Assembly (NCBI GenBank): GCA_934130285.1
Contig: CAKOXT010000002.1
Span: forward strand, 186,001 to 250,000
Length of the DNA: 64,000 nucleotides
Direction of reading: 5' to 3'
Source: an uncultured Clostridia bacterium
Lineage (GTDB): Bacteria > Bacillota > Clostridia > TANB77 > CAG-508
Position 1 is the first letter of the stretch. Every line of letters starts with the position of its first letter. The notes under the pieces were generated by a model. The model searched no databases and was not told the origin of the DNA. It saw nothing but the letters and a program-made list of their open reading frames with translations. Positions 1 through 7,215 of the stretch are shown one piece after another. A program made the translations under genes and the position numbers.

Positions 1-852
1 TCAAATATATTTGAGAAAATAGATTTGAAAGTATTTAATGGAAAAATAGTTAGAATTATTTCTGTACCAAATGGTGCAAGTCAACCTAGAACTTGGTTTG
101 AGAGCATGACTGATTATGCAATAAAAGAATGTAAAGCTAAAGGTTTAGCTTGGCTTAAAGTTGGAGATGATAGATCTTTACAAGGTCCTATTGCTAAATT
201 TATAGATGATAAATCAAGAGAAGAATTACTTACAAGTACAAATACAAATGCTGGTGATGCTATATTCTTTATAGCTGAACATGAACCAGTTGTATCAAAA
301 TTAGGTGGTCAAATAAGAGACGAGCTTGGTAGAACATTAGGATTAATTGATGATTCTGTTTATAAATTTTGCTGGATTGTTGATTTTCCAATGTATGAAA
401 GAGTTGAAAATGGTAAGATAGAATTTTGTCATAATCCATTTTCAATGCCTCAAGGTGGAATGGAAGCACTAGAAACACAAGAGCCATTAGATATATTAGC
501 ATATCAATATGACATAGTCGGAAATGGTATAGAACTTGCATCTGGAGCTGTAAGAAATCATTCACCTGAAATTATGATAAAAGCTTTTGAAATAGCTGGA
601 TATAAAGAGGATGTTATTTTAAAGAAATTTTCTGCATTGTATAATGCTTTTCATTATGGTGCTCCACCACATGCTGGAATTGCTCCTGGAATTGATAGAA
701 TTATAATGTTACTTGCAGGAGAAGAGACAATAAGAGAAATTCAAGCTTTCCCAATGAATGCAAAAGCTCAAGATTTATTGATGGGAGCTCCATCAGCTGT
801 TACTCAAAAACAATTGGATGAGATTCATATAAAAATAAATGAGAGAAAATAG
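1..852 (+). CDS. aspS: Aspartyl-tRNA synthetase, C-terminal part (5' end outside window)
   Basis: Class II aminoacyl-tRNA synthetase that charges tRNA-Asp in the cytoplasm. The frame is open from base 1 and holds 283 codons before the stop. Visible are NPFSMPQGG near 435-460, the long-AspRS counterpart of the motif 2 region, SGAVRNHSPEIM near 540-575, and the motif 3 sequence GAPPHAGIAPGIDRII near 658-705, which forms the ATP site. The N-terminal anticodon-binding domain and the first part of the catalytic core lie to the left of the window. An intrinsic terminator follows ten bases after the stop. Identification is secure; whether the enzyme is discriminating or non-discriminating cannot be judged without the N-terminus. 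Confidence 0.95.
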   Translation, partial: SNIFEKIDLKVFNGKIVRIISVPNGASQPRTWFESMTDYAIKECKAKGLAWLKVGDDRSLQGPIAKFIDDKSREELLTSTNTNAGDAIFFIAEHEPVVSKLGGQIRDELGRTLGLIDDSVYKFCWIVDFPMYERVENGKIEFCHNPFSMPQGGMEALETQEPLDILAYQYDIVGNGIELASGAVRNHSPEIMIKAFEIAGYKEDVILKKFSALYNAFHYGAPPHAGIAPGIDRIIMLLAGEETIREIQAFPMNAKAQDLLMGAPSAVTQKQLDEIHIKINERK

Positions 853-862
853 AATATAATTT

Positions 863-897
863 AATCACTTTCATAAAAATTATGAAGGTGATTTTTT
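863..897 (+). terminator. aspS terminator overlapping the next gene's ribosome site
   Basis: A 14-bp stem (863-876 with 880-893, one G-T pair) and a three-base loop are followed by Ts. The right arm contains the Shine-Dalgarno AAGGTGA (885-891) of the gene starting at 898, so terminator and translation start share sequence. Confidence 0.8.
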
Positions 898-1809
898 ATG
901 GAGAATAAAAGTGTTTTATATATTGATTATTTTGATTCATATTTGAATGTTATTGAGTGGAATATTCCCAAATGGCTTAAATTTTTAATATATAAATTTT
1001 TAAATTATGTAGGAAGAATACGAAAGAATGATAATTATTTATGTTTATGCGCTGAAAAAGGTGATGTTATAAATGAAAGAATGTTGCAAAAAATATTAGA
1101 TATAATGAATGAAAAAGATATTGATACAATTGTGTGTGCTGATGCTTTGCAAAGAAATGAATTATTTATGAAATGGGTTAATAATAACAATTGCAATGTT
1201 TTAGATGGTAGTTGGTTGATGAAATTTTTAATGTGTGATATTTTAGAAAAAATTGCATATATTAAAAATATTAGAATTGATTCGATGGAAGTGTCCGTTT
1301 TTATTAAAAATTTTTCTGATTATCATATAGAGGAAATTAAAGTGATTGCCAAAAGATGCAAAGTGCTTAATATAATTACTGATAATGTTAGAAAGTTTGA
1401 ATATGTAGAGAAATTACTGAACGAAGAATGTGGAGTAATGGTTAATATTACTGGAAATATAGAGAAGAGTAGTAAAAGAGCAGATGTGATTTTTAATTTT
1501 GATTTTGCAAAGGATGAATTAGATAAGTGTAATATGAAGAAAAATTCAATATTAGTACAAATGAATAGAGAAGAATATATTAAAAAAGATGGTATAGTTA
1601 TTAGATTTTTTAAATTAAATTTGCCAATTAGGTATGATGAAAAATTTGCAAGATTTCATCATTTTAACGAAGAAATTTTATATGAGAGTATAGTTTATTA
1701 TAAAAATTCATTTAAGAATATTATGGCGATTTTAAGACGAGATAATGTGAATATAAGGTACTTTATTGGTAATAATGGAAAGATTAGTTTTAGAGAATTT
1801 TTAGCTTAA
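898..1809 (+). CDS. Conserved-looking protein of unknown function, 303 aa
   Basis: I do not recognise this protein. It is a soluble-looking, Lys/Asn/Ile-rich protein with no signal peptide or clear membrane segment. It begins with a hydrophobic strand (VLYIDYFDSY) and its middle alternates predicted strands and helices (VLNIITDNVRKFEYVEKLL, then ADVIFNFDF near residue 195), a rhythm compatible with a Rossmann-like fold; that is inference only. The start is ATG 898, seven bases after AAGGTGA. That ribosome site lies inside the aspS terminator, so expression probably depends on read-through from aspS. A good promoter for greA begins six bases after its stop, so it is not simply the first gene of a greA operon. 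Confidence 0.75.
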   Translation: MENKSVLYIDYFDSYLNVIEWNIPKWLKFLIYKFLNYVGRIRKNDNYLCLCAEKGDVINERMLQKILDIMNEKDIDTIVCADALQRNELFMKWVNNNNCNVLDGSWLMKFLMCDILEKIAYIKNIRIDSMEVSVFIKNFSDYHIEEIKVIAKRCKVLNIITDNVRKFEYVEKLLNEECGVMVNITGNIEKSSKRADVIFNFDFAKDELDKCNMKKNSILVQMNREEYIKKDGIVIRFFKLNLPIRYDEKFARFHHFNEEILYESIVYYKNSFKNIMAILRRDNVNIRYFIGNNGKISFREFLA

Positions 1810-1814
1810 AATAC

Positions 1815-1843
1815 TTGACAAATTTAAAATTTAATACTATTAT
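1815..1843 (+). promoter_or_regulatory. greA promoter
   Basis: TTGACA (1815-1820), a 17-base spacer, then TATTAT (1838-1843). Transcription should start near 1850, after the in-frame ATG at 1846, which supports the greA start at 1882. Confidence 0.8.
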
Positions 1844-1881
1844 AAATGGCGTTAATATCTTTTAGAGAGGAGACTGATAAT

Positions 1882-2361
1882 ATGGAAGAAAATAGAGAAA
1901 TATTATTAACACAAGAAGGATATGATAATTTAGAGAAAGAACTTGAACATTTAAAAACAGAAAAAAGAACAGAAATTGCAGAACGTATAAAAGTTGCTTT
2001 AGGATTTGGAGATTTATCAGAAAACTCTGAATATGATGAAGCTAAGAGTGCTCAAGCGGCTAATGAAAACAAAATAGCTGAATTGGAAAACAAAATTAGA
2101 TTTGCAAGAATAATTGATGAATCTGAAATTGATACAAAAACTGTTCAAATAGGTAATATTGTTCGTGTTCATGATGAAGAATTTGATGAAGATTTAGAAT
2201 ATACAATAGTTGGATCAACAGAAGTTGATTTAGCTCAAAACAAAATTTCTAATGAATCTCCAATGGGAGTTGCTTTACTTGGCGCTAAAAAAGGTCAAAC
2301 TGTTGAAGTAGAAGCTCCAGTTGGTGTTATGAAATATAAAATATTAGCTATAAAAAAATAA
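1882..2361 (+). CDS. greA: Transcription elongation factor GreA
   Basis: GreA binds the secondary channel of RNA polymerase and stimulates cleavage of backtracked transcripts. At 159 residues it has the normal family length: an N-terminal coiled coil with the acidic tip (GDLSENSEYDEAKSAQ, about residues 38-55) and a C-terminal FKBP-like globular domain (IVRVHDEE through ESPMGVALLGAKKGQTVEV). The start at 1882 follows AGAGAGGAGA; an earlier in-frame ATG at 1846 sits at the predicted transcription start and is rejected. The gene has its own promoter and terminator and is therefore probably monocistronic. Confidence 0.96.
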   Translation: MEENREILLTQEGYDNLEKELEHLKTEKRTEIAERIKVALGFGDLSENSEYDEAKSAQAANENKIAELENKIRFARIIDESEIDTKTVQIGNIVRVHDEEFDEDLEYTIVGSTEVDLAQNKISNESPMGVALLGAKKGQTVEVEAPVGVMKYKILAIKK

Positions 2362-2372
2362 AATAACTGACT

Positions 2373-2407
2373 AAAGAAATCCAATATTATGTTGGGTTTC
2401 TTTTTTT
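2373..2407 (+). terminator. greA intrinsic terminator
   Basis: A 12-bp stem (2373-2384 with 2392-2403, one G-T pair) is followed by a T run. Confidence 0.85.
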
Positions 2408-2496
2408 GTATAATTAAAAATTTATATATTTGTTTAAATGATGTATAAAAATATTATATAATACTTGTAAATAAAATTATGAAGGGAATGAATAAA

Positions 2497-2820
2497 ATGA
2501 TAAATGATTTAGTAAAAGAAGCTCATGAGAATTCAGTAAAACACGGATTTTGGGAGAAAGATAAAAATTTTGGAGAAGTAATTGCATTAATGCATTGCGA
2601 GTTATCAGAAGCATATGAGGAGTATAGAAACCATAGAGGTTATAATGAGACATATTATGAAGAGAATGGTAAACCTTGTGGTATTCCATCTGAACTTGCT
2701 GATGTTGTTATTAGAATTTTTGATTTTTGTGGAGGAGAAAATATAGATTTAGAAAAGATAATCTTGGAAAAAATGGAATATAATAAAAAAAGACCTTATA
2801 AACATGGTAAGGTTAATTAA
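2497..2820 (+). CDS. MazG-like nucleotide pyrophosphohydrolase
   Basis: A small all-alpha NTP pyrophosphohydrolase of the MazG-like group, expected to hydrolyse a (d)NTP to the monophosphate and pyrophosphate in a metal-dependent reaction. The metal-binding pattern is visible as E35-x-x-E38 (CELSEAYEEYR) followed by E66-x-x-D69 (SELADVVIRIFD). The length of 107 residues suits a single-domain member. I chose ATG 2497 because AAGGGA ends nine bases upstream; two earlier in-frame ATGs at 2479 and 2488 overlap that ribosome site. A TATAAT box at 2457-2462 lies upstream without a convincing -35. The physiological substrate cannot be told from the sequence; house-cleaning of damaged nucleotides is the usual family role. 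Confidence 0.85.
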   Translation: MINDLVKEAHENSVKHGFWEKDKNFGEVIALMHCELSEAYEEYRNHRGYNETYYEENGKPCGIPSELADVVIRIFDFCGGENIDLEKIILEKMEYNKKRPYKHGKVN

Positions 2821-2838
2821 TGAATGTTAACATAAAAA

Positions 2839-2867
2839 TTGACTAGAAGGCTAATTCAGGGTATAAT
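2839..2867 (+). promoter_or_regulatory. Promoter of the 145-aa orphan gene
   Basis: TTGACT (2839-2844), a 17-base spacer, TATAAT (2862-2867). The ATG follows 34 bases later. Confidence 0.8.
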
Positions 2868-2901
2868 TAGAATATCATAAAGATTATAGGAGGCATGGAT
2901 T

Positions 2902-3339
2902 ATGAAATATTTGGACTATTGTCAACATCTCGCAACGTTCCGGAGGGACAGCAAAGTAGTTTTCTCTAAAAGAGAAGATACTATTGATTTTGTCGCTACA
3001 TATATTTCTAAAGTATATGAGGACTATCTGAAGTATACGCCTGTTCTTGCGAATGGTCCGAGGGATCAGAGAGTTGATTCTGAACCTGCTTTGGTGAAAA
3101 TGTATGCTAATGGATTTCTAGAGGAAAATGTTCCGTATGATGGATTGCTTGTGATGGCTTGTAAAAAATTTGGTTGGCATAGGTATGAAGTGAGGATCGG
3201 TACAAATTCTCCGGATGATACGTTGTATAAGCTGCTGATGAAGCAGATTGCTCAAGGTGATGCTGTTGATGAGGTTTTCGATACTGATCATGTTATTGTT
3301 GTTCGCAATGATAATGAGGTTGATTTGGAAACCGTTTAA
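2902..3339 (+). CDS. Hypothetical protein, 145 aa, higher G+C than surroundings
   Basis: No family is recognised. The protein is soluble-looking with mixed alpha/beta character, for example KKFGWHRYEVRIGTNSPDD and a C-terminal acidic stretch DTDHVIVVRNDNEVDLE. The start has an excellent ribosome site (GGAGG, eight bases before ATG 2902). It has its own promoter and a strong terminator. Codon choice differs from the neighbours (CGG, CTG, GTC, GCG all appear), and hand counts of three 60-base lines give about 38% G+C, against about 27% in a line of the next gene. Two other small loci in the window, at 12.4-13.1 kb and 35.3-35.7 kb, share these traits. Confidence 0.7.
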   Translation: MKYLDYCQHLATFRRDSKVVFSKREDTIDFVATYISKVYEDYLKYTPVLANGPRDQRVDSEPALVKMYANGFLEENVPYDGLLVMACKKFGWHRYEVRIGTNSPDDTLYKLLMKQIAQGDAVDEVFDTDHVIVVRNDNEVDLETV

Positions 3340-3362
3340 CGCAAAGTATTTCATGGAAGGGT

Positions 3363-3399
3363 AGGTATGTGTTTGACACATACCTGCTTTTTCTTTTTT
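3363..3399 (+). terminator. Terminator of the orphan gene
   Basis: A perfect 10-bp stem AGGTATGTGT/ACACATACCT (3363-3372, 3376-3385) with a three-base loop and a T-rich tail. Confidence 0.85.
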
Positions 3400-3465
3400 G
3401 TGTATAGATTTTAATGATGTTTTTTAATTTCGTAGAGAATGCTCTGAATTTATGTCGAAATGCAG

Positions 3466-3640
3466 ACTACGATAATATATATAAAATTTCAAATCACCGC
3501 GCAGCGACCAAATGAACGAAGCTGTGCTGAGTGAATGCGACTGAAGCAATCTATACATATTAGAATAAAAAATCAATTTTGATTTTTTATTAAAGATTGC
3601 GACAGCAAGGTGTGAGAAATTATATATATATTATTGTAGT
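3466..3640 (+). repeat. Structured dispersed repeat, copy A
   Basis: A 175-base element without an open frame, in the gap 3340-3742. A long outer stem (3466-3490 with 3616-3640) encloses a G+C-richer core containing GCGCAGCGACCAAA, GAACGAAGC, GAAGCAATCT and AGATTGCGACAGCAAG; GCAATCT and AGATTGC pair. The variable tip is a perfect 13-bp hairpin (AATAAAAAATCAA and its complement). A second copy at 17508-17669 keeps the core but has different outer-stem sequences that still pair. The strand is arbitrary. Confidence 0.7.
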
Positions 3641-3681
3641 TTTTATTCTGGTGTAAATGACAAAACTCATGGCTGTGAATA

Positions 3682-3710
3682 TTGATATTGCTTTGGTAAT
3701 AACATATAAT
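3682..3710 (+). promoter_or_regulatory. Promoter of the ABC/FtsX gene
   Basis: TTGATA (3682-3687), a 17-base spacer, TATAAT (3705-3710). Confidence 0.7.
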
Positions 3711-3742
3711 TATGGCAATGTGATTTTATGAAGGGAGAGAAT

Positions 3743-6328
3743 ATGTTACAGTTAAAGAATATAACAAAAGATTACTTGTCTGGTGATCAAACAGTTCATG
3801 CATTAAAAGGTATTGATATTGAATTTAGAAAAAGCGAATTCGTTTCAATATTAGGACCAAGTGGATGTGGTAAAACTACATTACTTAATATAATAGGCGG
3901 ATTGGATAGATACACAGCTGGTGATTTGATTATCAATGGAAAGTCTACAAAAAAATTTAAAGATAAAGACTGGGATGCATATAGAAATTATTCTGTAGGT
4001 TTTGTGTTTCAAAATTATAATTTAATTCCTCATCAAAGTGTTCTGGCTAATGTTGAGTTAGCACTTACTTTATCAGGTGTTAATAAAAAGGTTAGAAGAG
4101 AGAAAGCAATAAAAGCTTTAGAAGATGTTGGATTAAAAGAACAAATTCATAAACGACCTAATCAATTATCAGGTGGTCAAATGCAAAGAGTAGCAATAGC
4201 TAGAGCTTTAGTCAATAATCCAGATATTATTTTAGCAGATGAACCAACTGGAGCATTAGATACTGATACTAGTATTCAAATAATGGAGATTTTAAAAGAA
4301 ATTTCTAAGGATAAATTGATTGTAATGGTTACACATAATCCAGAACTTGCTGAAAAATATTCTTCTAGAGTTGTTAAAGCTCTAGATGGAAAAATAATTA
4401 GTGATTCAAATCCTTATACAGAAGAGGATAGAAAAAATGAAGGCGAGTTAAAAGCTAAGTCTGGTAAGACATCAATGAATTTCTTTACAGCTCTTTCATT
4501 GAGTTTGAATAATTTAATGACTAAAAAGGGAAGAACATTTCTTACAGCTTTTGCTGGTAGTATAGGTATTATTGGAATAGCATTGATATTGTCTTTATCT
4601 AATGGAGTTGATAAATATATTGAAAAAGTTCAAGAAGATACTCTTTCTAACTATCCATTGACAATACAAGAGGAGAGCGTTGATGCTAGTTCTATGTTAG
4701 AAATTTTCATGAAGCAAGAAGATAATAATTATAATGATGATAAGATTCATTCAAGACAAATAATTGGTAAAATTTTTGATAAGATATCAAAAAATGTGCA
4801 AAGAAATAATTTAACTGAGTTTAAAAATTATATAGATAATACTGATAATGACATAAAAAAATATTCAAATGCTGTGCAGTACTCTTATGAAGTAACTCCT
4901 TATATTTATAAAGCTAATACTGATGATGGTGTGGTTCAAGTTAATCCATCTACAACTTTTGAAAAGTTAGGAATGGCCGAATCATCTGATCAGTCAACAT
5001 ATGTTATGGGAAGTTCTACTGATGTTTGGACAGAGATGTTAGATAATCAAGAATTGTTAGAATCTCAATATGATGTAATGGCTGGAAAATGGCCTGAGAG
5101 TTATGATGAAGTTGTTTTAATTGTTAATGAAAATAATGAAATTAGTGATTATTCTTTATATTCTTTGGGAATAAAAGATCAATCAGAAATAACTGAAAAG
5201 ATGCATAAAGTAATGGCTGGAGAAACTTTAGATGATTTAGAAGATGATGTTTATTCATATGATGATTTTCTTGGATTAAAGTATAAAATTTTATTGAATA
5301 CAGATTTTTATGTTAAACAAGGTAATTCATGGATAAGTAAGAAGAGTGATGAAAGCTATTTAAAGCAAAAATTAGAAAATGCACAGGAAGTTAAAATTGT
5401 TGGTATAATTCGTCCAAAAGAAGAAGCGACTGCAACATCAATGGGAGATATGGGAATTATAGGCTATAAAAAAGAATTAACTACATATATAATCAATTCA
5501 ATTAATGATTCTGAAATAGCTAAGGCACAAAAAGAAAATAAGAATGTAAATGTATTTACAGGAAAAGAATTTTCAACTGATGTTTCTTCAAATGTAGGTG
5601 GATTTGATTATTCTAAGTTAACTGCTGATGAACAGGCATATTGGGCAGGCCTTTCACAAGAAGAATTAGCAGGTGTAATTGCTTCATATTCTGAAAAAGC
5701 AAGTGCAACATATGAAGAGAATATAAAAGAATTAGGAATATGTGATTTGAATTCTCCTTCTGCAATTAGTATATATCCAATTGATTTTGATAGTAAGGAT
5801 AAAATTATTGAAGATATTAATAAATATAATGAACAGAAGAGAAGTGAAGGAAAAGAAAGTGATGTAATTCAATATACTGATATGGTTGCTACAATGATGT
5901 CATCTGTTACTGTAATTGTAAATATGATTAGTTATGTATTGATAGCTTTTGTTTCTATTTCTTTAATAGTTTCTTCAATCATGATTGGTATAATAACATA
6001 TATTTCAGTACTTGAAAGAATTAAAGAAATTGGTATTTTGCGTAGTATAGGAGCTTCAAAGAAAGATATATCAAGAGTATTTAATGCAGAAACATTTATT
6101 GTTGGTTTAGTTGCAGGTGTACTTGGAATTGGAATAACTGTATTATTAAATATTCCTATAAATGCAGTTATAAAAAATGTTGCTGATGTTTCAAGTCTTT
6201 CTAAATTACCAGTAGGTGGTGCTGTTATACTAATATTAATAAGTATGACTCTTACAATGATAGCAGGTTTAATTCCAGCTAAAATGGCAAGTAAAAAAGA
6301 TCCAGTGGAAGCTTTAAGATCTGAATAA
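3743..6328 (+). CDS. MacB/FtsX-type ABC transporter, ATPase and permease fused
   Basis: A single 861-residue chain joins a LolD/MacB-type ATPase (residues 1 to about 225) to an FtsX-like permease. Walker A is GPSGCGKTT (38-46), the signature is LSGGQMQR, and Walker B is IILADEPTGALD. The permease has one membrane segment near 255-280 (GIIGIALILSLSNGV), a large external domain of about 400 residues, and three C-terminal segments with the conserved ERIKEIGILRSIGASKKDI loop. Such proteins are mechanotransmitters that act on substrates outside the membrane: export of peptides or lipoproteins, antibiotic resistance, or control of wall enzymes. No two-component system or substrate gene is adjacent, so the substrate is unknown. 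The start at 3743 follows AAGGGAGAG; the ATG at 3728 overlaps that site. Confidence 0.92.
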   Translation: MLQLKNITKDYLSGDQTVHALKGIDIEFRKSEFVSILGPSGCGKTTLLNIIGGLDRYTAGDLIINGKSTKKFKDKDWDAYRNYSVGFVFQNYNLIPHQSVLANVELALTLSGVNKKVRREKAIKALEDVGLKEQIHKRPNQLSGGQMQRVAIARALVNNPDIILADEPTGALDTDTSIQIMEILKEISKDKLIVMVTHNPELAEKYSSRVVKALDGKIISDSNPYTEEDRKNEGELKAKSGKTSMNFFTALSLSLNNLMTKKGRTFLTAFAGSIGIIGIALILSLSNGVDKYIEKVQEDTLSNYPLTIQEESVDASSMLEIFMKQEDNNYNDDKIHSRQIIGKIFDKISKNVQRNNLTEFKNYIDNTDNDIKKYSNAVQYSYEVTPYIYKANTDDGVVQVNPSTTFEKLGMAESSDQSTYVMGSSTDVWTEMLDNQELLESQYDVMAGKWPESYDEVVLIVNENNEISDYSLYSLGIKDQSEITEKMHKVMAGETLDDLEDDVYSYDDFLGLKYKILLNTDFYVKQGNSWISKKSDESYLKQKLENAQEVKIVGIIRPKEEATATSMGDMGIIGYKKELTTYIINSINDSEIAKAQKENKNVNVFTGKEFSTDVSSNVGGFDYSKLTADEQAYWAGLSQEELAGVIASYSEKASATYEENIKELGICDLNSPSAISIYPIDFDSKDKIIEDINKYNEQKRSEGKESDVIQYTDMVATMMSSVTVIVNMISYVLIAFVSISLIVSSIMIGIITYISVLERIKEIGILRSIGASKKDISRVFNAETFIVGLVAGVLGIGITVLLNIPINAVIKNVADVSSLSKLPVGGAVILILISMTLTMIAGLIPAKMASKKDPVEALRSE

Positions 6329-6333
6329 AAAAA

Positions 6334-6371
6334 TAAACTCTCAAAGCAGATACTTTGAGAGTTTACTTTTT
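6334..6371 (+). terminator. Terminator of the ABC/FtsX gene
   Basis: A perfect stem TAAACTCTCAAAG/CTTTGAGAGTTTA (6334-6346, 6353-6365) followed by CTTTTTG. Confidence 0.85.
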
Positions 6372-6498
6372 GTTTAATAGGTAGAATATATTAAACAAAT
6401 TTATTATATATAATAGAATTTAATTTTATAGAGTGGGTAATAATTGTCTTCTTTGAATTTTGTTATAGAAGAATAAAATTTATAAAATTAAAATTCCA

Positions 6499-7137
6499 TT
6501 ATAATAACCTAAGAGAATTGATGATTGATTGATATGTAATGTATGAAGCATTGCCAAACTTATCCTTTCGAAAGCTTGAATTTGTTGATTTATACATGTC
6601 ATCAATTGCTGTGCGAATATTCCATATGATCGTTTGAGTATTCGTATTATATTTTAATGCCAATTTGTTGAAATATCTCTTGAAATCTAGATTATTCAAC
6701 TGTGAATATGGATTTTCGTGAGCTAATACGATACAATCTACAAGATACTTGGTTCCACATAAATTAGGGTTAAATTTTAATAAGATTAGTTCATTATATA
6801 TAGCTTTTTTAAAATTAAACATATTTAGTTTGTGTGAATATTTAGTATCTAATGAAAGTTTATTTAGTTGATTTAGAATTAACGTTGTTGTTGTTTGACT
6901 TTCATTTGGAATATTCAATGAATAATATTTATAATTTAAAAGTTTTTCTAATGTTGAATTATATGAGGTTCCGCAGATGATTATGTTAGGTTTATGTGAT
7001 TGACAGAAGCGGATACTAATGGGGCTTAAATATTGATCTAAACCTAGCAGTCTAACATTGAGATGTAGAGCTACGAATTTATTTGATAAATTTATTAAAT
7101 ACTCCAAATTTTCATAAAACATAAAAACTGTAATCAT
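6499..7137 (-). CDS. Spo0A-like regulator with degenerate receiver domain
   Basis: The C-terminal 95 residues resemble the Spo0A DNA-binding domain: LKFNPNLCGTKYLVDCIVLA, then LDFKRYFNKLALKYNTNTQTI, then IWNIRTAIDDMY, matching the family order G-x-x-Y-L...I-A-x-x-(Y/F)-x-T...V-x-x-x-I-R-x-A-I. The N-terminal 110 residues look like a receiver remnant: hydrophobic strands are present (PNIIICGTS), but the acidic pocket and phospho-acceptor pattern of a working receiver are not visible. At 212 residues it is shorter than Spo0A (about 265). The ribosome site AAGGA precedes ATG 7137. It is divergent from the sigma-factor gene at 7.2 kb with a 78-base gap. Function is inferred to be DNA binding without phosphorylation control; it need not concern sporulation. 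Confidence 0.75.
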   Translation of the reverse strand: MITVFMFYENLEYLINLSNKFVALHLNVRLLGLDQYLSPISIRFCQSHKPNIIICGTSYNSTLEKLLNYKYYSLNIPNESQTTTTLILNQLNKLSLDTKYSHKLNMFNFKKAIYNELILLKFNPNLCGTKYLVDCIVLAHENPYSQLNNLDFKRYFNKLALKYNTNTQTIIWNIRTAIDDMYKSTNSSFRKDKFGNASYITYQSIINSLRLL

Positions 7138-7215
7138 AAAATAAATTCCTTATATAATTACTAACGTAAAAAGTAGAGAAAAAGTTGCGCAAAAATTTAA
7201 AAAATGGAGAAAATT

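Noticed and set aside
1846..1881. Longer GreA starting at ATG 1846
   Set aside because: The ATG lies at or before the predicted transcription start and has no ribosome site; the conserved protein begins at 1882.
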